From contig JAGQGU010000059.1 of assembly GCA_020432165.1 (NCBI GenBank), positions 1 to 40,182 on the forward strand: a DNA stretch of 40,182 nucleotides, given 5' to 3'. How positions within the stretch are numbered: position 1 is the first letter of the stretch; each line of letters opens with the position of its first letter. Below are positions 8,536 to 16,743 of the stretch, piece by piece. Under the pieces are notes generated by a model, which saw only the letters and a list, made by a program, of their open reading frames with translations, was not told the DNA's origin and ran no database searches. The stretch is from Thermomicrobiales bacterium. Lineage in GTDB: Bacteria > Chloroflexota > Chloroflexia > Thermomicrobiales > UBA6265. The position numbers and the translations under genes are program-made.

Positions 8536-9618
8536 ATGCGCATCGGTATCAATGCAGCGTTGTTCAGTGCTCGCGAGGGCTATCGACAAACCGGTATCAG
8601 CCGCTATATCAGCGAACTGATTACCGGGCTTGATCACGTGCGCGGATCATCGGATAGAGTCATTCTTCTCGGCCGCCACACAGGGCCGATCAAGGAGAAT
8701 CCGATGGCGCGTATCGTGTGGGAACAGACCTGCATGCCGGTGAATATCGCTGCCCAACGTCTTAACGTGGTCCATTGTCCCATCGGTGCTGCTCCGCTCC
8801 TGAGTGTTGCTCCACCGGTTGTGACGGTCCACGATTTGGCGTTTCTCAAGTATCCGGATCAGCTTCCTGGCTCTCGACGCAATTGGCTGATCGGCGCAAC
8901 CCGACTCAGCGCGAAACGTGCGGCGAAGATCATCACCGTCAGCCATGCTACCGCCAACGATCTGCGCGAATGGCTCGATATTCCCGAGGAGAAGGTGCAG
9001 GCGATTCCGCTGGCGACGAGTGGCAAGGTTGCTCGGGTTGAAGGCAGAGGCCTGGATATCTTTCGCATGAAATGGGAGATCGATCGGCCCTACGTGCTGG
9101 CAGTGGGCACCCTCGAGCCGCGCAAGAATTTGCCGACGCTGCTACGCGCCTTCGCCCGGATCAAGGACAAGATTGATCATCAACTTGTGTTGGTTGGACC
9201 GGAAGGTTGGCTCACTGGCGAATTGAAGGCCACCCTGGAGGAACTCAATCTGGGTGATCGTGTGCGTCTCACGGGCTGGGTCTCCGATGAGGAGCTTGGG
9301 GGCTGGTACTCGGGGGCCGATCTCTACACTTTCCCCAGCTACTACGAGGGCTTTGGCCTCCCTGCGATCGAAGCGATGCGCTGTGGCGCGCCAGTATTAT
9401 GCAGCGATAACTCAGCCTTTCCGGAAGTCGTTGGCGATGCGGGTGTATTGATTCCGGCAGAGAGTATCGATGCGTGGGCGGAGACGATGCTGGCAGTGTT
9501 GGAGGATGAAGCGTTACGACGTGAACTCCGAGAACGCGGCTTTGCCCGCGCCAATATGTTCAGTTGGGAGCGTACGGCGCAGGAAACCTATGACGTCTAT
9601 AAGGAAGTGAGTCGGTGA
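8536..9618 (+). CDS. GT4-type glycosyltransferase (family 1 fold)
   Basis: 360 aa with the GT-B layout. The N-terminal lobe begins MRIGINAALFS and contains the acceptor-side GISRYISELI segment. The C-terminal donor-binding lobe starts near VGTLEPRKNLPTLLRAF and has the retaining-enzyme EX7E motif, with E271 and E279 in EGFGLPAIE, followed by CGAPVLCSDNSAFPEV. It most likely transfers a sugar from an NDP-sugar to an envelope or polysaccharide acceptor, as in mannosyltransferases of O-antigen type; the sugar is not predictable. Its TGA overlaps the thiL GTG by 4 nt, making it the first gene of a four-gene operon. It is divergent from the helicase gene across 122 bp in which I see no clear two-part promoter. 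Confidence 0.92.
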   Translation: MRIGINAALFSAREGYRQTGISRYISELITGLDHVRGSSDRVILLGRHTGPIKENPMARIVWEQTCMPVNIAAQRLNVVHCPIGAAPLLSVAPPVVTVHDLAFLKYPDQLPGSRRNWLIGATRLSAKRAAKIITVSHATANDLREWLDIPEEKVQAIPLATSGKVARVEGRGLDIFRMKWEIDRPYVLAVGTLEPRKNLPTLLRAFARIKDKIDHQLVLVGPEGWLTGELKATLEELNLGDRVRLTGWVSDEELGGWYSGADLYTFPSYYEGFGLPAIEAMRCGAPVLCSDNSAFPEVVGDAGVLIPAESIDAWAETMLAVLEDEALRRELRERGFARANMFSWERTAQETYDVYKEVSR

Positions 9619-10625
9619 CAGAGCGGGTTAAACATCTCGGCGAGTTTGCGCTGATCGATCGGTTGATTGCGGCGTTACCGGCGGAAGTGCGATCGAATGA
9701 TCGCGTTTGTGGTGCAGGCGATGATTGCGCCTGGTGGCAGAACAGCGGTGATCGTACCGTCGTTACCGCCGATACCATGGTGGCCGGTGTGCATTTTCGG
9801 CTGGACTGGACCGATTGGCGCAGCCTGGGCCACAAGCTATTGGCAGTCAATCTCAGCGATCTCGCCAGTATGGGTGCCGCACCGAAACTGGCTATCGTGA
9901 CGCTGGCACTGACCGGCGATGAACTGGTTGCCGATCTCGAGGACATGTACCGGGGCATGGGTGAGTTGGCGGCGATCTACGGTGTTGTCATTGCTGGTGG
10001 CGATATCGTGCGTACGCAGGGACCACAGGTCTTCAATCTCACGGCTATTGGTGAAGTCGGTGTAGGCCAATCGCTCATGACCCGGGCCGCGGCCCGATCC
10101 GGCGATGCAATCCTGGTCAGCGGCACACTTGGCGCGAGCGCAGCCGGTATGCGTTTACTCGCCGAGCCGAATCCGGAGGCGAAGTCTGCCGATCTGCTCA
10201 TAGCCGACCATTTGCGGCCGAGTCCGCGCATCTCGCTCGGGCGGCTCCTGGCATCATCCGGTGTGCGTTGCTGCATGGATCTCAGCGATGGTCTCGCGGG
10301 TGACTTGCCGAAGTTGCTGACCGCCAGTGGTGTTGGGGCGATCGTGGACACAACACTGATCCCGGTTGCGCCCGCCGTGCATGCGAATTTCCCTGATCTT
10401 TGGTTGGATCTCGCTATTCGTGGCGGTGAGGACTACGAGTTGCTCTTCACCGTATCCCCGGATCAGGTAGCCGCGCTTCAGGTAGCGGCCAGGGATGTCG
10501 GCGCCACACTCACGCCAATAGGACAGATCACTGTTGAACCTGGATTGATTTGGCTGGATGAACTTCACCATCCAGTTCGACTTGATGTCGGCGCCTGGGA
10601 TCACTTTGAACACAGTAATGACTGA
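9615..10625 (+). CDS. thiL: Thiamine-monophosphate kinase
   Basis: 336 aa, GTG start overlapping the previous stop as GTGA. ThiL phosphorylates thiamine monophosphate with ATP to give the cofactor thiamine diphosphate. Family motifs are in order: GDD (35-37), DTMVAGVHF (53-61), NLSDLASMGA (79-88), GGDIVR, the AIRS-type DLSDGLAGDLPKLL, and GGEDYELLFTV near the C-terminus. Length is normal for the family. It is coupled to a glycosyltransferase upstream and tsaE downstream; a thiL-tsaE neighbourhood is seen in other bacteria and need not mean shared chemistry. Confidence 0.96.
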   Translation: MTERVKHLGEFALIDRLIAALPAEVRSNDRVCGAGDDCAWWQNSGDRTVVTADTMVAGVHFRLDWTDWRSLGHKLLAVNLSDLASMGAAPKLAIVTLALTGDELVADLEDMYRGMGELAAIYGVVIAGGDIVRTQGPQVFNLTAIGEVGVGQSLMTRAAARSGDAILVSGTLGASAAGMRLLAEPNPEAKSADLLIADHLRPSPRISLGRLLASSGVRCCMDLSDGLAGDLPKLLTASGVGAIVDTTLIPVAPAVHANFPDLWLDLAIRGGEDYELLFTVSPDQVAALQVAARDVGATLTPIGQITVEPGLIWLDELHHPVRLDVGAWDHFEHSND

Positions 10626-11058
10626 AGAACTCACGATTACCAGTGCCAAAGCCATGCAGGAACTTGCAGGCGAGTTCGCGCAGCGGTTGCATTCCGGGGA
10701 TGTTGTGCTTCTGCATGGTGATCTCGGTGCGGGCAAGACGACATTCACGCAGGGAGTCGCCAACGCTTTTGGTGTTCAGGGATCGGTGCAGAGCCCTACT
10801 TTCACGCTCGTGCGCGAGCACGAGGGGAGGGAGATGCGCCTTTATCACCTCGATCTCTATCGCCTCGATGATCCGGATGAGCTGGAAGATATCGGCTATG
10901 AGACCTATATCGATCCCACCGATGGTGTTAGTCTCATCGAGTGGCCGGAGAGGGCTGGAAGTTGGCTGCCAGCTTCGTTCTGGCTGGTACGGATAGAACA
11001 CCTTGGCGGTGATAATCGGCGATTGACTCTGCAGTACATTGATAAGGATGCTTCGTGA
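10618..11058 (+). CDS. tsaE: tRNA threonylcarbamoyladenosine biosynthesis ATPase TsaE
   Basis: 146 aa from ATG at 10618, which overlaps the thiL stop by 8 nt; a longer frame from 10558 would overlap thiL far more and adds non-homologous residues. Walker A is GDLGAGKTT (34-42), with the family motifs SPTFTLV (59-65), YHLDLYRL (76-83) and IEWPE (107-111). TsaE is the ATPase that, with TsaB and TsaD, makes the t6A37 modification of ANN-decoding tRNAs. tsaB is in this window too (15564-16244), in a separate unit; tsaD is not seen. Confidence 0.95.
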   Translation: MTEELTITSAKAMQELAGEFAQRLHSGDVVLLHGDLGAGKTTFTQGVANAFGVQGSVQSPTFTLVREHEGREMRLYHLDLYRLDDPDELEDIGYETYIDPTDGVSLIEWPERAGSWLPASFWLVRIEHLGGDNRRLTLQYIDKDAS

Positions 11059-11912
11059 AATTGCGATTTCTTGGTACCGGTGCCTCGGGTGGTTTCCCGA
11101 ATCCGCATTGTCGTTGTGAAAATTGCGTGGCGGCCCGAGAAGCCGGGGGTAAATCGATTCGCATGATGTGCTCGGCCATGATCGATGACGAGCTCCTCAT
11201 CGATTTCGGTCCCGATCTCAATGGTGCCTGTATCCGTTTTGGTTTCGATCTGGCTGATATTCGATGGGTTCTGCAAACTCACGATCATGGTGATCACCTG
11301 CTGCCATTGCATGCCACCATCCGCGCCGCCAGCTGGGCGGCCCAGAACGCGCAACCGCTCACATGGTACGTGAACGAGGTCGGTCTGCAGGCGATTCGTG
11401 ATGGCAACCGGAAATCCTGGGAGAAGATCGATCTCGCGATTGACGAGCCTGGCAAGGATGCTGCGCTCAATATCGTTACCATCGCGCCTTGGCAGCAGCT
11501 GACATTTGGCGAGTATGAGGTTCTCACCATTCCGTCCAATCATGGCTCGGCGAAGCATCCAATGCTTTTCGCTATTCGCAAGGGCGATCGATCGCTTCTC
11601 TACGCCTCTGATACCAGCGAACTCCCGGATGAGGTGTGGCCTTGCGTGGCCGAATATGGCTGGCGCTTCGATATCGTCGTTTTCGATCACAACGATGGTT
11701 TCCAACGCGCCTACAGCCCCACGCATTCGGGTTCGGCAGGGGTGTTGCAAGAGATGGAGCGCATGCAAGCCGTTGGCCTCGTGGATGAGAATACCCTCCT
11801 GTACGGTACTCATCTCGGCCATCACAGCAATACGATCCACGAGGTGGAGTCCGCCCGGGCGCAGGCGCTGGGATACGATATTGCCTGGGACGGTCTTACG
11901 ATCGAGGTCTAG
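11055..11912 (+). CDS. MBL-fold metallohydrolase, PhnP/PqqB-like
   Basis: 285 aa, GTG start overlapping the tsaE stop by 4 nt. The metallo-beta-lactamase signature THDHGDH is at residues 75-81, with later metal ligands in SNHGSAKHP, LLYASDTSE and a C-terminal GTHLGHHSN. The N-terminal GTGASGGFPNPHCRCENC has Cys19, Cys21 and Cys24, the extra zinc-site pattern of PhnP/PqqB-type proteins. PhnP hydrolyses cyclic ribose phosphates and PqqB acts in PQQ synthesis, but no phn or pqq gene lies nearby, so I do not assign either symbol. It ends the operon at the bidirectional terminator near 11950. Confidence 0.9.
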   Translation: MKLRFLGTGASGGFPNPHCRCENCVAAREAGGKSIRMMCSAMIDDELLIDFGPDLNGACIRFGFDLADIRWVLQTHDHGDHLLPLHATIRAASWAAQNAQPLTWYVNEVGLQAIRDGNRKSWEKIDLAIDEPGKDAALNIVTIAPWQQLTFGEYEVLTIPSNHGSAKHPMLFAIRKGDRSLLYASDTSELPDEVWPCVAEYGWRFDIVVFDHNDGFQRAYSPTHSGSAGVLQEMERMQAVGLVDENTLLYGTHLGHHSNTIHEVESARAQALGYDIAWDGLTIEV

Positions 11913-11937
11913 GTTCGTCAAGGCAGTGTGACAAAAA

Positions 11938-11967
11938 GAACCCTCGGAGCATGCGCCCCGAGGGTTC
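11938..11967 (-). terminator. Terminator between convergent MBL and sugar-binding protein genes
   Basis: A 10-bp perfect stem GAACCCTCGG/CCGAGGGTTC encloses a 10-nt loop. On the minus strand the stem is followed directly by TTTTTGT, a proper U-tract, so it ends the sugar transporter transcript. On the plus strand the following CGTTTA is weak, but the hairpin may also serve the thiL-tsaE-MBL operon. Confidence 0.85.
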
Positions 11968-11991
11968 CGTTTACGCTTGAGATATAACCGA

Positions 11992-13293
11992 TTAGCCCTC
12001 GATTGCGGAGAGCGCCTCGATTACCGGTGCCTTGTCCTCTTCCAGAAGGGCGGCGACTTCGTCGAACGCCTGCTGGGCAGGAGTGTTGTTCACCAGAATC
12101 TGCTCCCAGGCCTTACCAATGTTGGCATCGCCATTCGGGATGAAGACGCGAGCACTATCCTGCGGCTGTGTCAGCGGCAGCTGCTCAATGGCGACCTGGT
12201 TGTTCGGGTGCTCAGCCAGGAATGCCTGATAATCTTCGCTCTCGATTGCGCTGGTGCGTACTGGCATGTAGCCGGTGTATTGGCTCCAGAAGGACGCATT
12301 CTCAGTGTTTGTGCAGAAGTTCATGAATGTAGCGGCAGCCTGCTGCTGCTCATCGGTGGCGCCAGCGATGATGCTGAGGCCAGTACCGCCGGTCGGGCAG
12401 CCGAACTTGATCTCCTCGGGCAGCTTGGCGGTCTTGAACTCCACCGTGCCGTCCTTGGTGATGGTGCCGAGCGATCCAGTCGAGCCGATCATTGCGGCCA
12501 ATGTGCCTGCAATGAACTCGTTGGTCGGGTTATCGACGGTGCCGGCCTTCTTGGTCTGAACCATATCGCGCATGAACTCACCGGCAGCGACGGAGCCTTC
12601 CTTGTTGATGAGGATATTGAAATCCTCGTCGGAGTAGCGGCCATCGAACGCCCACACAGCACCGTGCATTGTCCAGGCACCGTAGGAGGCAGCGTTACCG
12701 AAGCCGAAGGAGTAGGTAACATCGCTGGCATCGACCAGGCTGGCGGATGCACCGGCGAAATCACTCCACTTGCCAACAACGGCCGGATCAACACCTGCAG
12801 CATCGAATGCTTCGACGTTGTAGTAGAAGATCGGGGTGGATCGGGCAAACGGTACGCCCCACTGGCCGCCATTGCGGGTGTAGTCGCCGAACAGGCTGGC
12901 GATGTAATCGTCTGGATTCTCGGCAAATGGGCTGAGCTCCACCAGCGCCTGGCGCAGGTAGAAGGAGAACCACCAAACATCGCTCAAAGTGGCGATGTGC
13001 GGAACGTCACCGGAATCGAGACCGGTGAGGATCGCATTGGCGACTTCCTCATAATTCGCGTAACCGGTTGGGACAACCGTGACGCCATTGCCCAGTGCAT
13101 TGAAGTCTTCAATCAGCTTGGTCTGGGCTTCGCCGTTTGCGCCGGAGTTGAACGCGTGCCAGTAGATCAGCTCAACGCCAGATCCCTGCGCGCTGATCAT
13201 GGTCGGGGCAAAGAAGCGGGAGCTGGCTGCACCAACGGCAGCAGCACCTGCAGCACCCTTGATAAATGATCGTCGAGATACATTCTTGATCAT
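11992..13293 (-). CDS. Sugar ABC transporter substrate-binding protein (extracellular, TAT signal)
   Basis: 433 aa from ATG at 13293, with GGAGG 9 nt upstream; a longer frame upstream lacks support. The N-terminus MIKNVSRRSFIKGAAG has twin arginines (7-8) and an Ala-rich hydrophobic stretch ending near ISAQG, a twin-arginine export signal. The mature part starts VELIYWHAFNSG and continues as a family 1 extracellular solute-binding protein (LWALWF-free, MalE/UgpB type) with the NGDANIGKAWEQIL C-terminal motif. It captures a sugar or glycerol-phosphate-like ligand for the two permeases encoded upstream. Unusually it follows the permease genes, separated by 293 bp with its own promoter. No ATPase gene accompanies the set; a shared MsmK-type ATPase is likely elsewhere. 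Confidence 0.92.
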   Translation of the reverse strand: MIKNVSRRSFIKGAAGAAAVGAASSRFFAPTMISAQGSGVELIYWHAFNSGANGEAQTKLIEDFNALGNGVTVVPTGYANYEEVANAILTGLDSGDVPHIATLSDVWWFSFYLRQALVELSPFAENPDDYIASLFGDYTRNGGQWGVPFARSTPIFYYNVEAFDAAGVDPAVVGKWSDFAGASASLVDASDVTYSFGFGNAASYGAWTMHGAVWAFDGRYSDEDFNILINKEGSVAAGEFMRDMVQTKKAGTVDNPTNEFIAGTLAAMIGSTGSLGTITKDGTVEFKTAKLPEEIKFGCPTGGTGLSIIAGATDEQQQAAATFMNFCTNTENASFWSQYTGYMPVRTSAIESEDYQAFLAEHPNNQVAIEQLPLTQPQDSARVFIPNGDANIGKAWEQILVNNTPAQQAFDEVAALLEEDKAPVIEALSAIEG

Positions 13294-13466
13294 GAGAATC
13301 GGCCTCCTCTGGACGACTTCCTGAACATGTCGAGTGTCACCACCCTGGTGACCTCTGCGGTTACGCCACACCCGCGTGCGACGCGATTGTGCGGAGCACT
13401 AACGAAACCGTACTGCATCCGCCTTTCCCGTTTGGGAACAAACTGTTAAATCGTTCGTGCCGCAAG

Positions 13467-13494
13467 CTTAGACCCTGCTGATACCGTATGTCAA
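13467..13494 (-). promoter_or_regulatory. Promoter of the sugar-binding protein gene
   Basis: On the minus strand a perfect -35 TTGACA (13494-13489) is 16 nt from TCTAAG (13472-13467), a 4/6 match to the -10 consensus. Transcription would begin near 13460, giving a leader of about 165 nt before the ATG at 13293. This accounts for most of the long gap to the permease gene. Confidence 0.6.
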
Positions 13495-13548
13495 TCGCAC
13501 ATCTGTCGTGACTAATGAATTGTGCACACAGTCGACATATGAGTCGTG

Positions 13549-13582
13549 GTTATCAACGGGACTGCCTCGTCCCGTTGATAAC
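13549..13582 (-). terminator. Long perfect hairpin directly after the permease stop
   Basis: Fourteen-base arms GTTATCAACGGGAC/GTCCCGTTGATAAC enclose a 6-nt loop, beginning 4 nt past the permease TAG. No U-tract follows on either strand. It could be a Rho-assisted terminator or a 3'-end stabiliser that separates permease expression from the downstream binding-protein gene. Confidence 0.6.
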
Positions 13583-13586
13583 TCCG

Positions 13587-14444
13587 CTATCCCTTGGTGG
13601 CACCGGCCGTCAAACCATCAATGATGAATCGTTGCAGGAAGGTGTAGACAACAAGCATGGGCACGACGACGAAGGCAGTACCAGCCATGATGATGCCCCA
13701 GTTGTTATTGCCTTCCGTATCGTTGAGCAAGCGCAGACCGACGGTGACTGGTCGCATATTGTCGGTATTGGTGATGATGAGTGGCCAGAGATACTCGTTC
13801 CACTCGCCCACCACAGCGATAAGCGCAAACGTGACTACAATCGGCTTTGCCATGGGCAGAATGATCTGCCACATGGTGCGGAAGTGTCCGGCGCCATCGA
13901 CCTTGGCGGCGTCCAGCACATCCTTTGGCAGTCCCATGAATCCCTGACGCATGAGGAAGGTGCCGAATGCTGTTGCTGCGCTTGGCAGGATAATGCCCTG
14001 ATAGGTATCGACCCAGTTATCTTCTGTTCCCAGGATATTGCGAATCGTGGTTGCCATGAACTGATAGTTCGGGATAATCACGACCTGGCTGGGAACCATC
14101 AGACTGGCCAGCACGACCAGAAAGAGGATGTTCTTGCCCGGGAACTTAAGGAAGGCAAAGGCATACGCGCAGAGCACACCCAGTACCACTTTGGCGCCTG
14201 CTCCGAAGAAGGTGATGATGAGCGAGTTCAGGAAGAAGCGAGCAAACGGCAGGGAGTTCCAGGCATCTGGGTAGTTATCCCAGACCGGTGTGCTCGGCAA
14301 CCATTGATTGGGGTTGAGGATGTCGCGGTTGGACATCAGCGAACCGGAAAGCATCCAGAAAATTGGTATGCCAATCACCAGTCCGACGAAGACCATTGCG
14401 GCATATCCGCCGAATTTGGCCGGAGTGAGTTTGCTAGTTTCCAT
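13587..14444 (-). CDS. Sugar ABC transporter permease, MalG/UgpE-like
   Basis: 285 aa, six predicted membrane segments beginning with YAAMVFVGLVIGIPIFWML. The cytoplasmic EAA loop, which contacts the ATPase, reads DAAKVDGAGHFRTMWQIILP and is well conserved. It is the second inner-membrane subunit of a CUT1 carbohydrate importer. The start overlaps the 3' end of the MalF-like gene by 11 nt, showing translational coupling. Substrate is not predictable from the permease. Confidence 0.93.
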   Translation of the reverse strand: METSKLTPAKFGGYAAMVFVGLVIGIPIFWMLSGSLMSNRDILNPNQWLPSTPVWDNYPDAWNSLPFARFFLNSLIITFFGAGAKVVLGVLCAYAFAFLKFPGKNILFLVVLASLMVPSQVVIIPNYQFMATTIRNILGTEDNWVDTYQGIILPSAATAFGTFLMRQGFMGLPKDVLDAAKVDGAGHFRTMWQIILPMAKPIVVTFALIAVVGEWNEYLWPLIITNTDNMRPVTVGLRLLNDTEGNNNWGIIMAGTAFVVVPMLVVYTFLQRFIIDGLTAGATKG

Positions 14445-15396
14445 CGTAGTGAACCTGCCTGCGTTCCCAAAGCATCTGCATTCCTGTCACTGTCAGCATC
14501 AGGATGAAGAGCACTACCGCCGCTGCAGCGGCTCGTTCCCAGCGTTGAGCCATCCAGCCCTGTTCGTACACGTAGTAGACCAATGTGGTGGTGGAGTTGA
14601 CCGGGCCACCGCTTGTCATTACGTCAATGAGATCGAAGGCCTGGAACGTTGAAAGTACGGATGTCACCACCAGGAAGAAGGAGATTGGTGAGAGCATAGG
14701 CAGCGTTACCGAGCGGAATCGCCACCATGCCGAGGCACCATCGAGCTTGGCTGCTTCATAAAGGTCTTTCGGAATACCTTGCAGGCCTGCGAGGAAGACG
14801 ACCGCAGCAAACCCCATATTCTTCCAGACATACGTGATAATCACTGCCGCCAATGCCCAGTTCGGATCCTCCAGCCAGCGGGGTGAGCTTATATCGAACC
14901 ATCCCAGGATCATAGCGAAGAGCCCGAAGCGTGGATTGAAGATATAGGACCATACCAACGCCACCGCCGAACCAGCGATGAGATATGGGGCAAAGACCAT
15001 CGCCCGAACAGCAGTGCGTCCCTTCAGCTTCTCGTTCAGCAGAAGTGCCACCAACAGGCCAAGACCAAGCGTGAAGAAAACACAGCAGACAATGAAGATC
15101 GCTGTGTTACTTACGACCTGCTTGAAGACGCGATCGTTGAACAGCCAGCGAAAATTGTCCAGCCCTGCATAGCTCTGGGCTTTGGTGTAGGGGTTGACCT
15201 TTTGCGTGCTGAGGACGAAATTGCGGATCAGTGGCCAATAGGTGAATGTGGCCAGAAAGATGAAGTTCGGCAAAACCAAAAGCAGGAATAGAACCCATTC
15301 CTTGCCCAATATGCCGCCAAACGATCCTTTTGGCCTGACGAATTCTTTGCCGATCGGCTGTGGATTCCATTCGGTAGGATTGTTGTTCACTGCCAT
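14434..15396 (-). CDS. Sugar ABC transporter permease, MalF/UgpA-like
   Basis: 320 aa from ATG at 15396, with GAGGG 6 nt upstream; a TTG two codons earlier is a poorer start. A cytoplasmic N-terminus of about 30 residues precedes six membrane segments (first WVLFLLLVLPNFIFLATFTYW). The EAA loop is EAAKLDGASAWWRFRSVTLP. It pairs with the MalG-like subunit to form the channel of a CUT1 importer. It is the first gene of the transporter unit and is divergent from tsaB. Confidence 0.93.
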   Translation of the reverse strand: MAVNNNPTEWNPQPIGKEFVRPKGSFGGILGKEWVLFLLLVLPNFIFLATFTYWPLIRNFVLSTQKVNPYTKAQSYAGLDNFRWLFNDRVFKQVVSNTAIFIVCCVFFTLGLGLLVALLLNEKLKGRTAVRAMVFAPYLIAGSAVALVWSYIFNPRFGLFAMILGWFDISSPRWLEDPNWALAAVIITYVWKNMGFAAVVFLAGLQGIPKDLYEAAKLDGASAWWRFRSVTLPMLSPISFFLVVTSVLSTFQAFDLIDVMTSGGPVNSTTTLVYYVYEQGWMAQRWERAAAAAVVLFILMLTVTGMQMLWERRQVHYDGN

Positions 15397-15563
15397 GCAC
15401 AACCCTCTGCCGTGGATGATTCGAACATTGGTTTCTCCCCCCTCGTGCGTCGGTCGACCTGAATGCGCTAATCAGGACTTCCGAACGATGCTAGAAATGT
15501 ACGCCATGCGTTGAAGAGAATTTGTCGCCAAATGTTAACATATTGCAGACCTTTGGAGGGCCA

Positions 15564-16244
15564 ATGAAGACAGGTTCGCTATCAATCCCATCCGGATATC
15601 TTGCCATCGATACCTCTACGGAATCCGCCGGGATCGCGATGTCTACAACATACAGGATACTCGCACGTAATTGGAACGCAGGTCGCACCCAGACCACCAC
15701 ACTGCTACCGGAGATTGATAATCTGTTGCAGGAAGCCGATATGACGCCTGGGGATATTACCGGTCTGGTTGTTGCCACCGGCCCAGGCACCTTTACCGGC
15801 TTGCGTGTTGGTCTCGCTGTCGCCAAGGGAATCATCGCAGCCCACAATGTGCCACTGGTTGGTATTCCGACGCTTGATGTTGTGCTCGCCGAGCGGCAGG
15901 AAGAGGATGTCGTTGCGGTGCTGCCTGCGGGCCGAGGTCGGGTTGTCTGGCAGCGTCGAGGAATATCGCCGGTAAACTCCACCGTGGCAGAGATGTTGAC
16001 TGCCCTTGCATCGACCCCGGAATTGCTACTCGTTGGGGAAGTGCCAGACGCTTATCGGTCTGAAATCGAAACTGCCCATCTAGCTCACAGTTGGCAACCC
16101 CGCAATCCCGAAATTCTGCTGCGATTGGGTGCAGCGCGCATTGCTGCCGGTGATCTCGATGACCCGATCACGCTGGAGCCTACCTATCTGCACGGTATTA
16201 CCGTGAACGCCCCGGTGATTGAGGATCGGCTTAAGCGCTCATAA
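15564..16244 (+). CDS. tsaB: tRNA threonylcarbamoyladenosine biosynthesis protein TsaB
   Basis: 226 aa from ATG at 15564, immediately after GGAGGG; the frame can extend to 15522 but without a ribosome site. The ASKHA-fold N-terminus YLAIDTSTESAGIAM and the motif VVATGPGTFTGLRVGLAVAKG are characteristic. TsaB is the non-catalytic partner that dimerises with TsaD and works with TsaE (present at 10618) in making t6A in tRNA. Family members are often followed by rimI or tsaD; here the gene appears monocistronic, with a GntR-type gene starting about 130 nt downstream. Confidence 0.92.
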   Translation: MKTGSLSIPSGYLAIDTSTESAGIAMSTTYRILARNWNAGRTQTTTLLPEIDNLLQEADMTPGDITGLVVATGPGTFTGLRVGLAVAKGIIAAHNVPLVGIPTLDVVLAERQEEDVVAVLPAGRGRVVWQRRGISPVNSTVAEMLTALASTPELLLVGEVPDAYRSEIETAHLAHSWQPRNPEILLRLGAARIAAGDLDDPITLEPTYLHGITVNAPVIEDRLKRS

Positions 16245-16304
16245 GATCCACTCGCAACCAGAAACGCTAGAGGTCGTCTCGTCTGACGGATGGGGCGTTA
16301 TTCC

Positions 16305-16333
16305 TTGTGGTTTTTCTCTGTAGGTGGTATGGT
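16305..16333 (+). promoter_or_regulatory. Extended -10 promoter of the ytrA-like operon
   Basis: TTGTGG (16305-16310) is 17 nt from TATGGT (16328-16333), which is preceded by TGG, the extended -10 element. The predicted start near 16340 lies inside the inverted repeat at 16331-16354, so repressor binding there would block initiation. Confidence 0.5.
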
Positions 16334-16354
16334 TCATTACATGACTAATGAACC
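16331..16354 (+). promoter_or_regulatory. Probable operator of the GntR/YtrA-type repressor
   Basis: Perfect nine-base arms GGTTCATTA and TAATGAACC are separated by 6 nt. The repeat overlaps the predicted -10 and transcription start and ends 17 nt before the preferred ATG of the GntR-family gene. This placement fits autoregulation by a dimeric winged-helix repressor. Binding by this particular protein is inferred. Confidence 0.7.
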
Positions 16355-16371
16355 AATGGAGCGCATCCATC

Positions 16372-16743
16372 ATGTTCGATGATCAACAGCCCATCTACCG
16401 GCAGATCGCCGACCAAATCCGCCAGGACATCCTTGGCGGTCGGCTCGAAGAGGAAGAGCAGGTGATGTCGACCAATCAGTACGCAGCGTTCTATCGCATT
16501 AATCCTGCAACCGCCCAGAAAGCCTTCCAGAACCTCGTCGACGATGGCGTTCTTTACAAGAAGCGAGGCATTGGCATGTTTGTCCAGGCTGGCGCGCGGG
16601 CAAAGCTGCAGGAAGAGCACCGTGCCAGCTTTTTCGGACAAAGGCTTGATCCGATCTTGACGGAGGCACGCGTGATCGGTATTTCTGCCGCGGACTTGAT
16701 CGCCTACATCAGCCTGAAACAGGGGAAGGACTCCGGACAATGA
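16372..16743 (+). CDS. GntR-family transcriptional regulator, YtrA subfamily
   Basis: 123 aa from ATG at 16372, with GGAG 10 nt upstream; an earlier in-frame ATG at 16348 lies inside the operator-like repeat and lacks a ribosome site. The winged helix covers residues 1-75: PIYRQIADQIRQDILGG, then the recognition region RINPATAQKAFQNLVDDGVLYKKRGIGMFV. The short helical tail, without a large effector domain, is typical of YtrA-type repressors, which usually control a neighbouring ABC transporter and respond to cell-envelope antibiotics. The stop overlaps the ABC ATPase start as ATGA. Confidence 0.92.
   Translation: MFDDQQPIYRQIADQIRQDILGGRLEEEEQVMSTNQYAAFYRINPATAQKAFQNLVDDGVLYKKRGIGMFVQAGARAKLQEEHRASFFGQRLDPILTEARVIGISAADLIAYISLKQGKDSGQ

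Noticed and set aside
10558-10617. Longer tsaE start at 10558
   Set aside because: It would overlap thiL by 68 nt and adds residues not found in TsaE; ATG 10618 gives the normal N-terminus.
11977-13269. 430-codon plus-strand frame opposite the sugar-binding protein gene
   Set aside because: Antisense shadow of a well-recognised gene, with no ribosome site or motif of its own.
13515-14507. 330-codon plus-strand frame opposite the MalG-like permease
   Set aside because: Shadow frame; it covers the hairpin and the complement of conserved transmembrane helices.
16263-16299. Possible terminator after tsaB with AACGC/GCGTT outer arms
   Set aside because: The stem is interrupted by unmatched 6-7 nt segments and only a short inner CGTC/GACG pairing; too weak to list as a feature.
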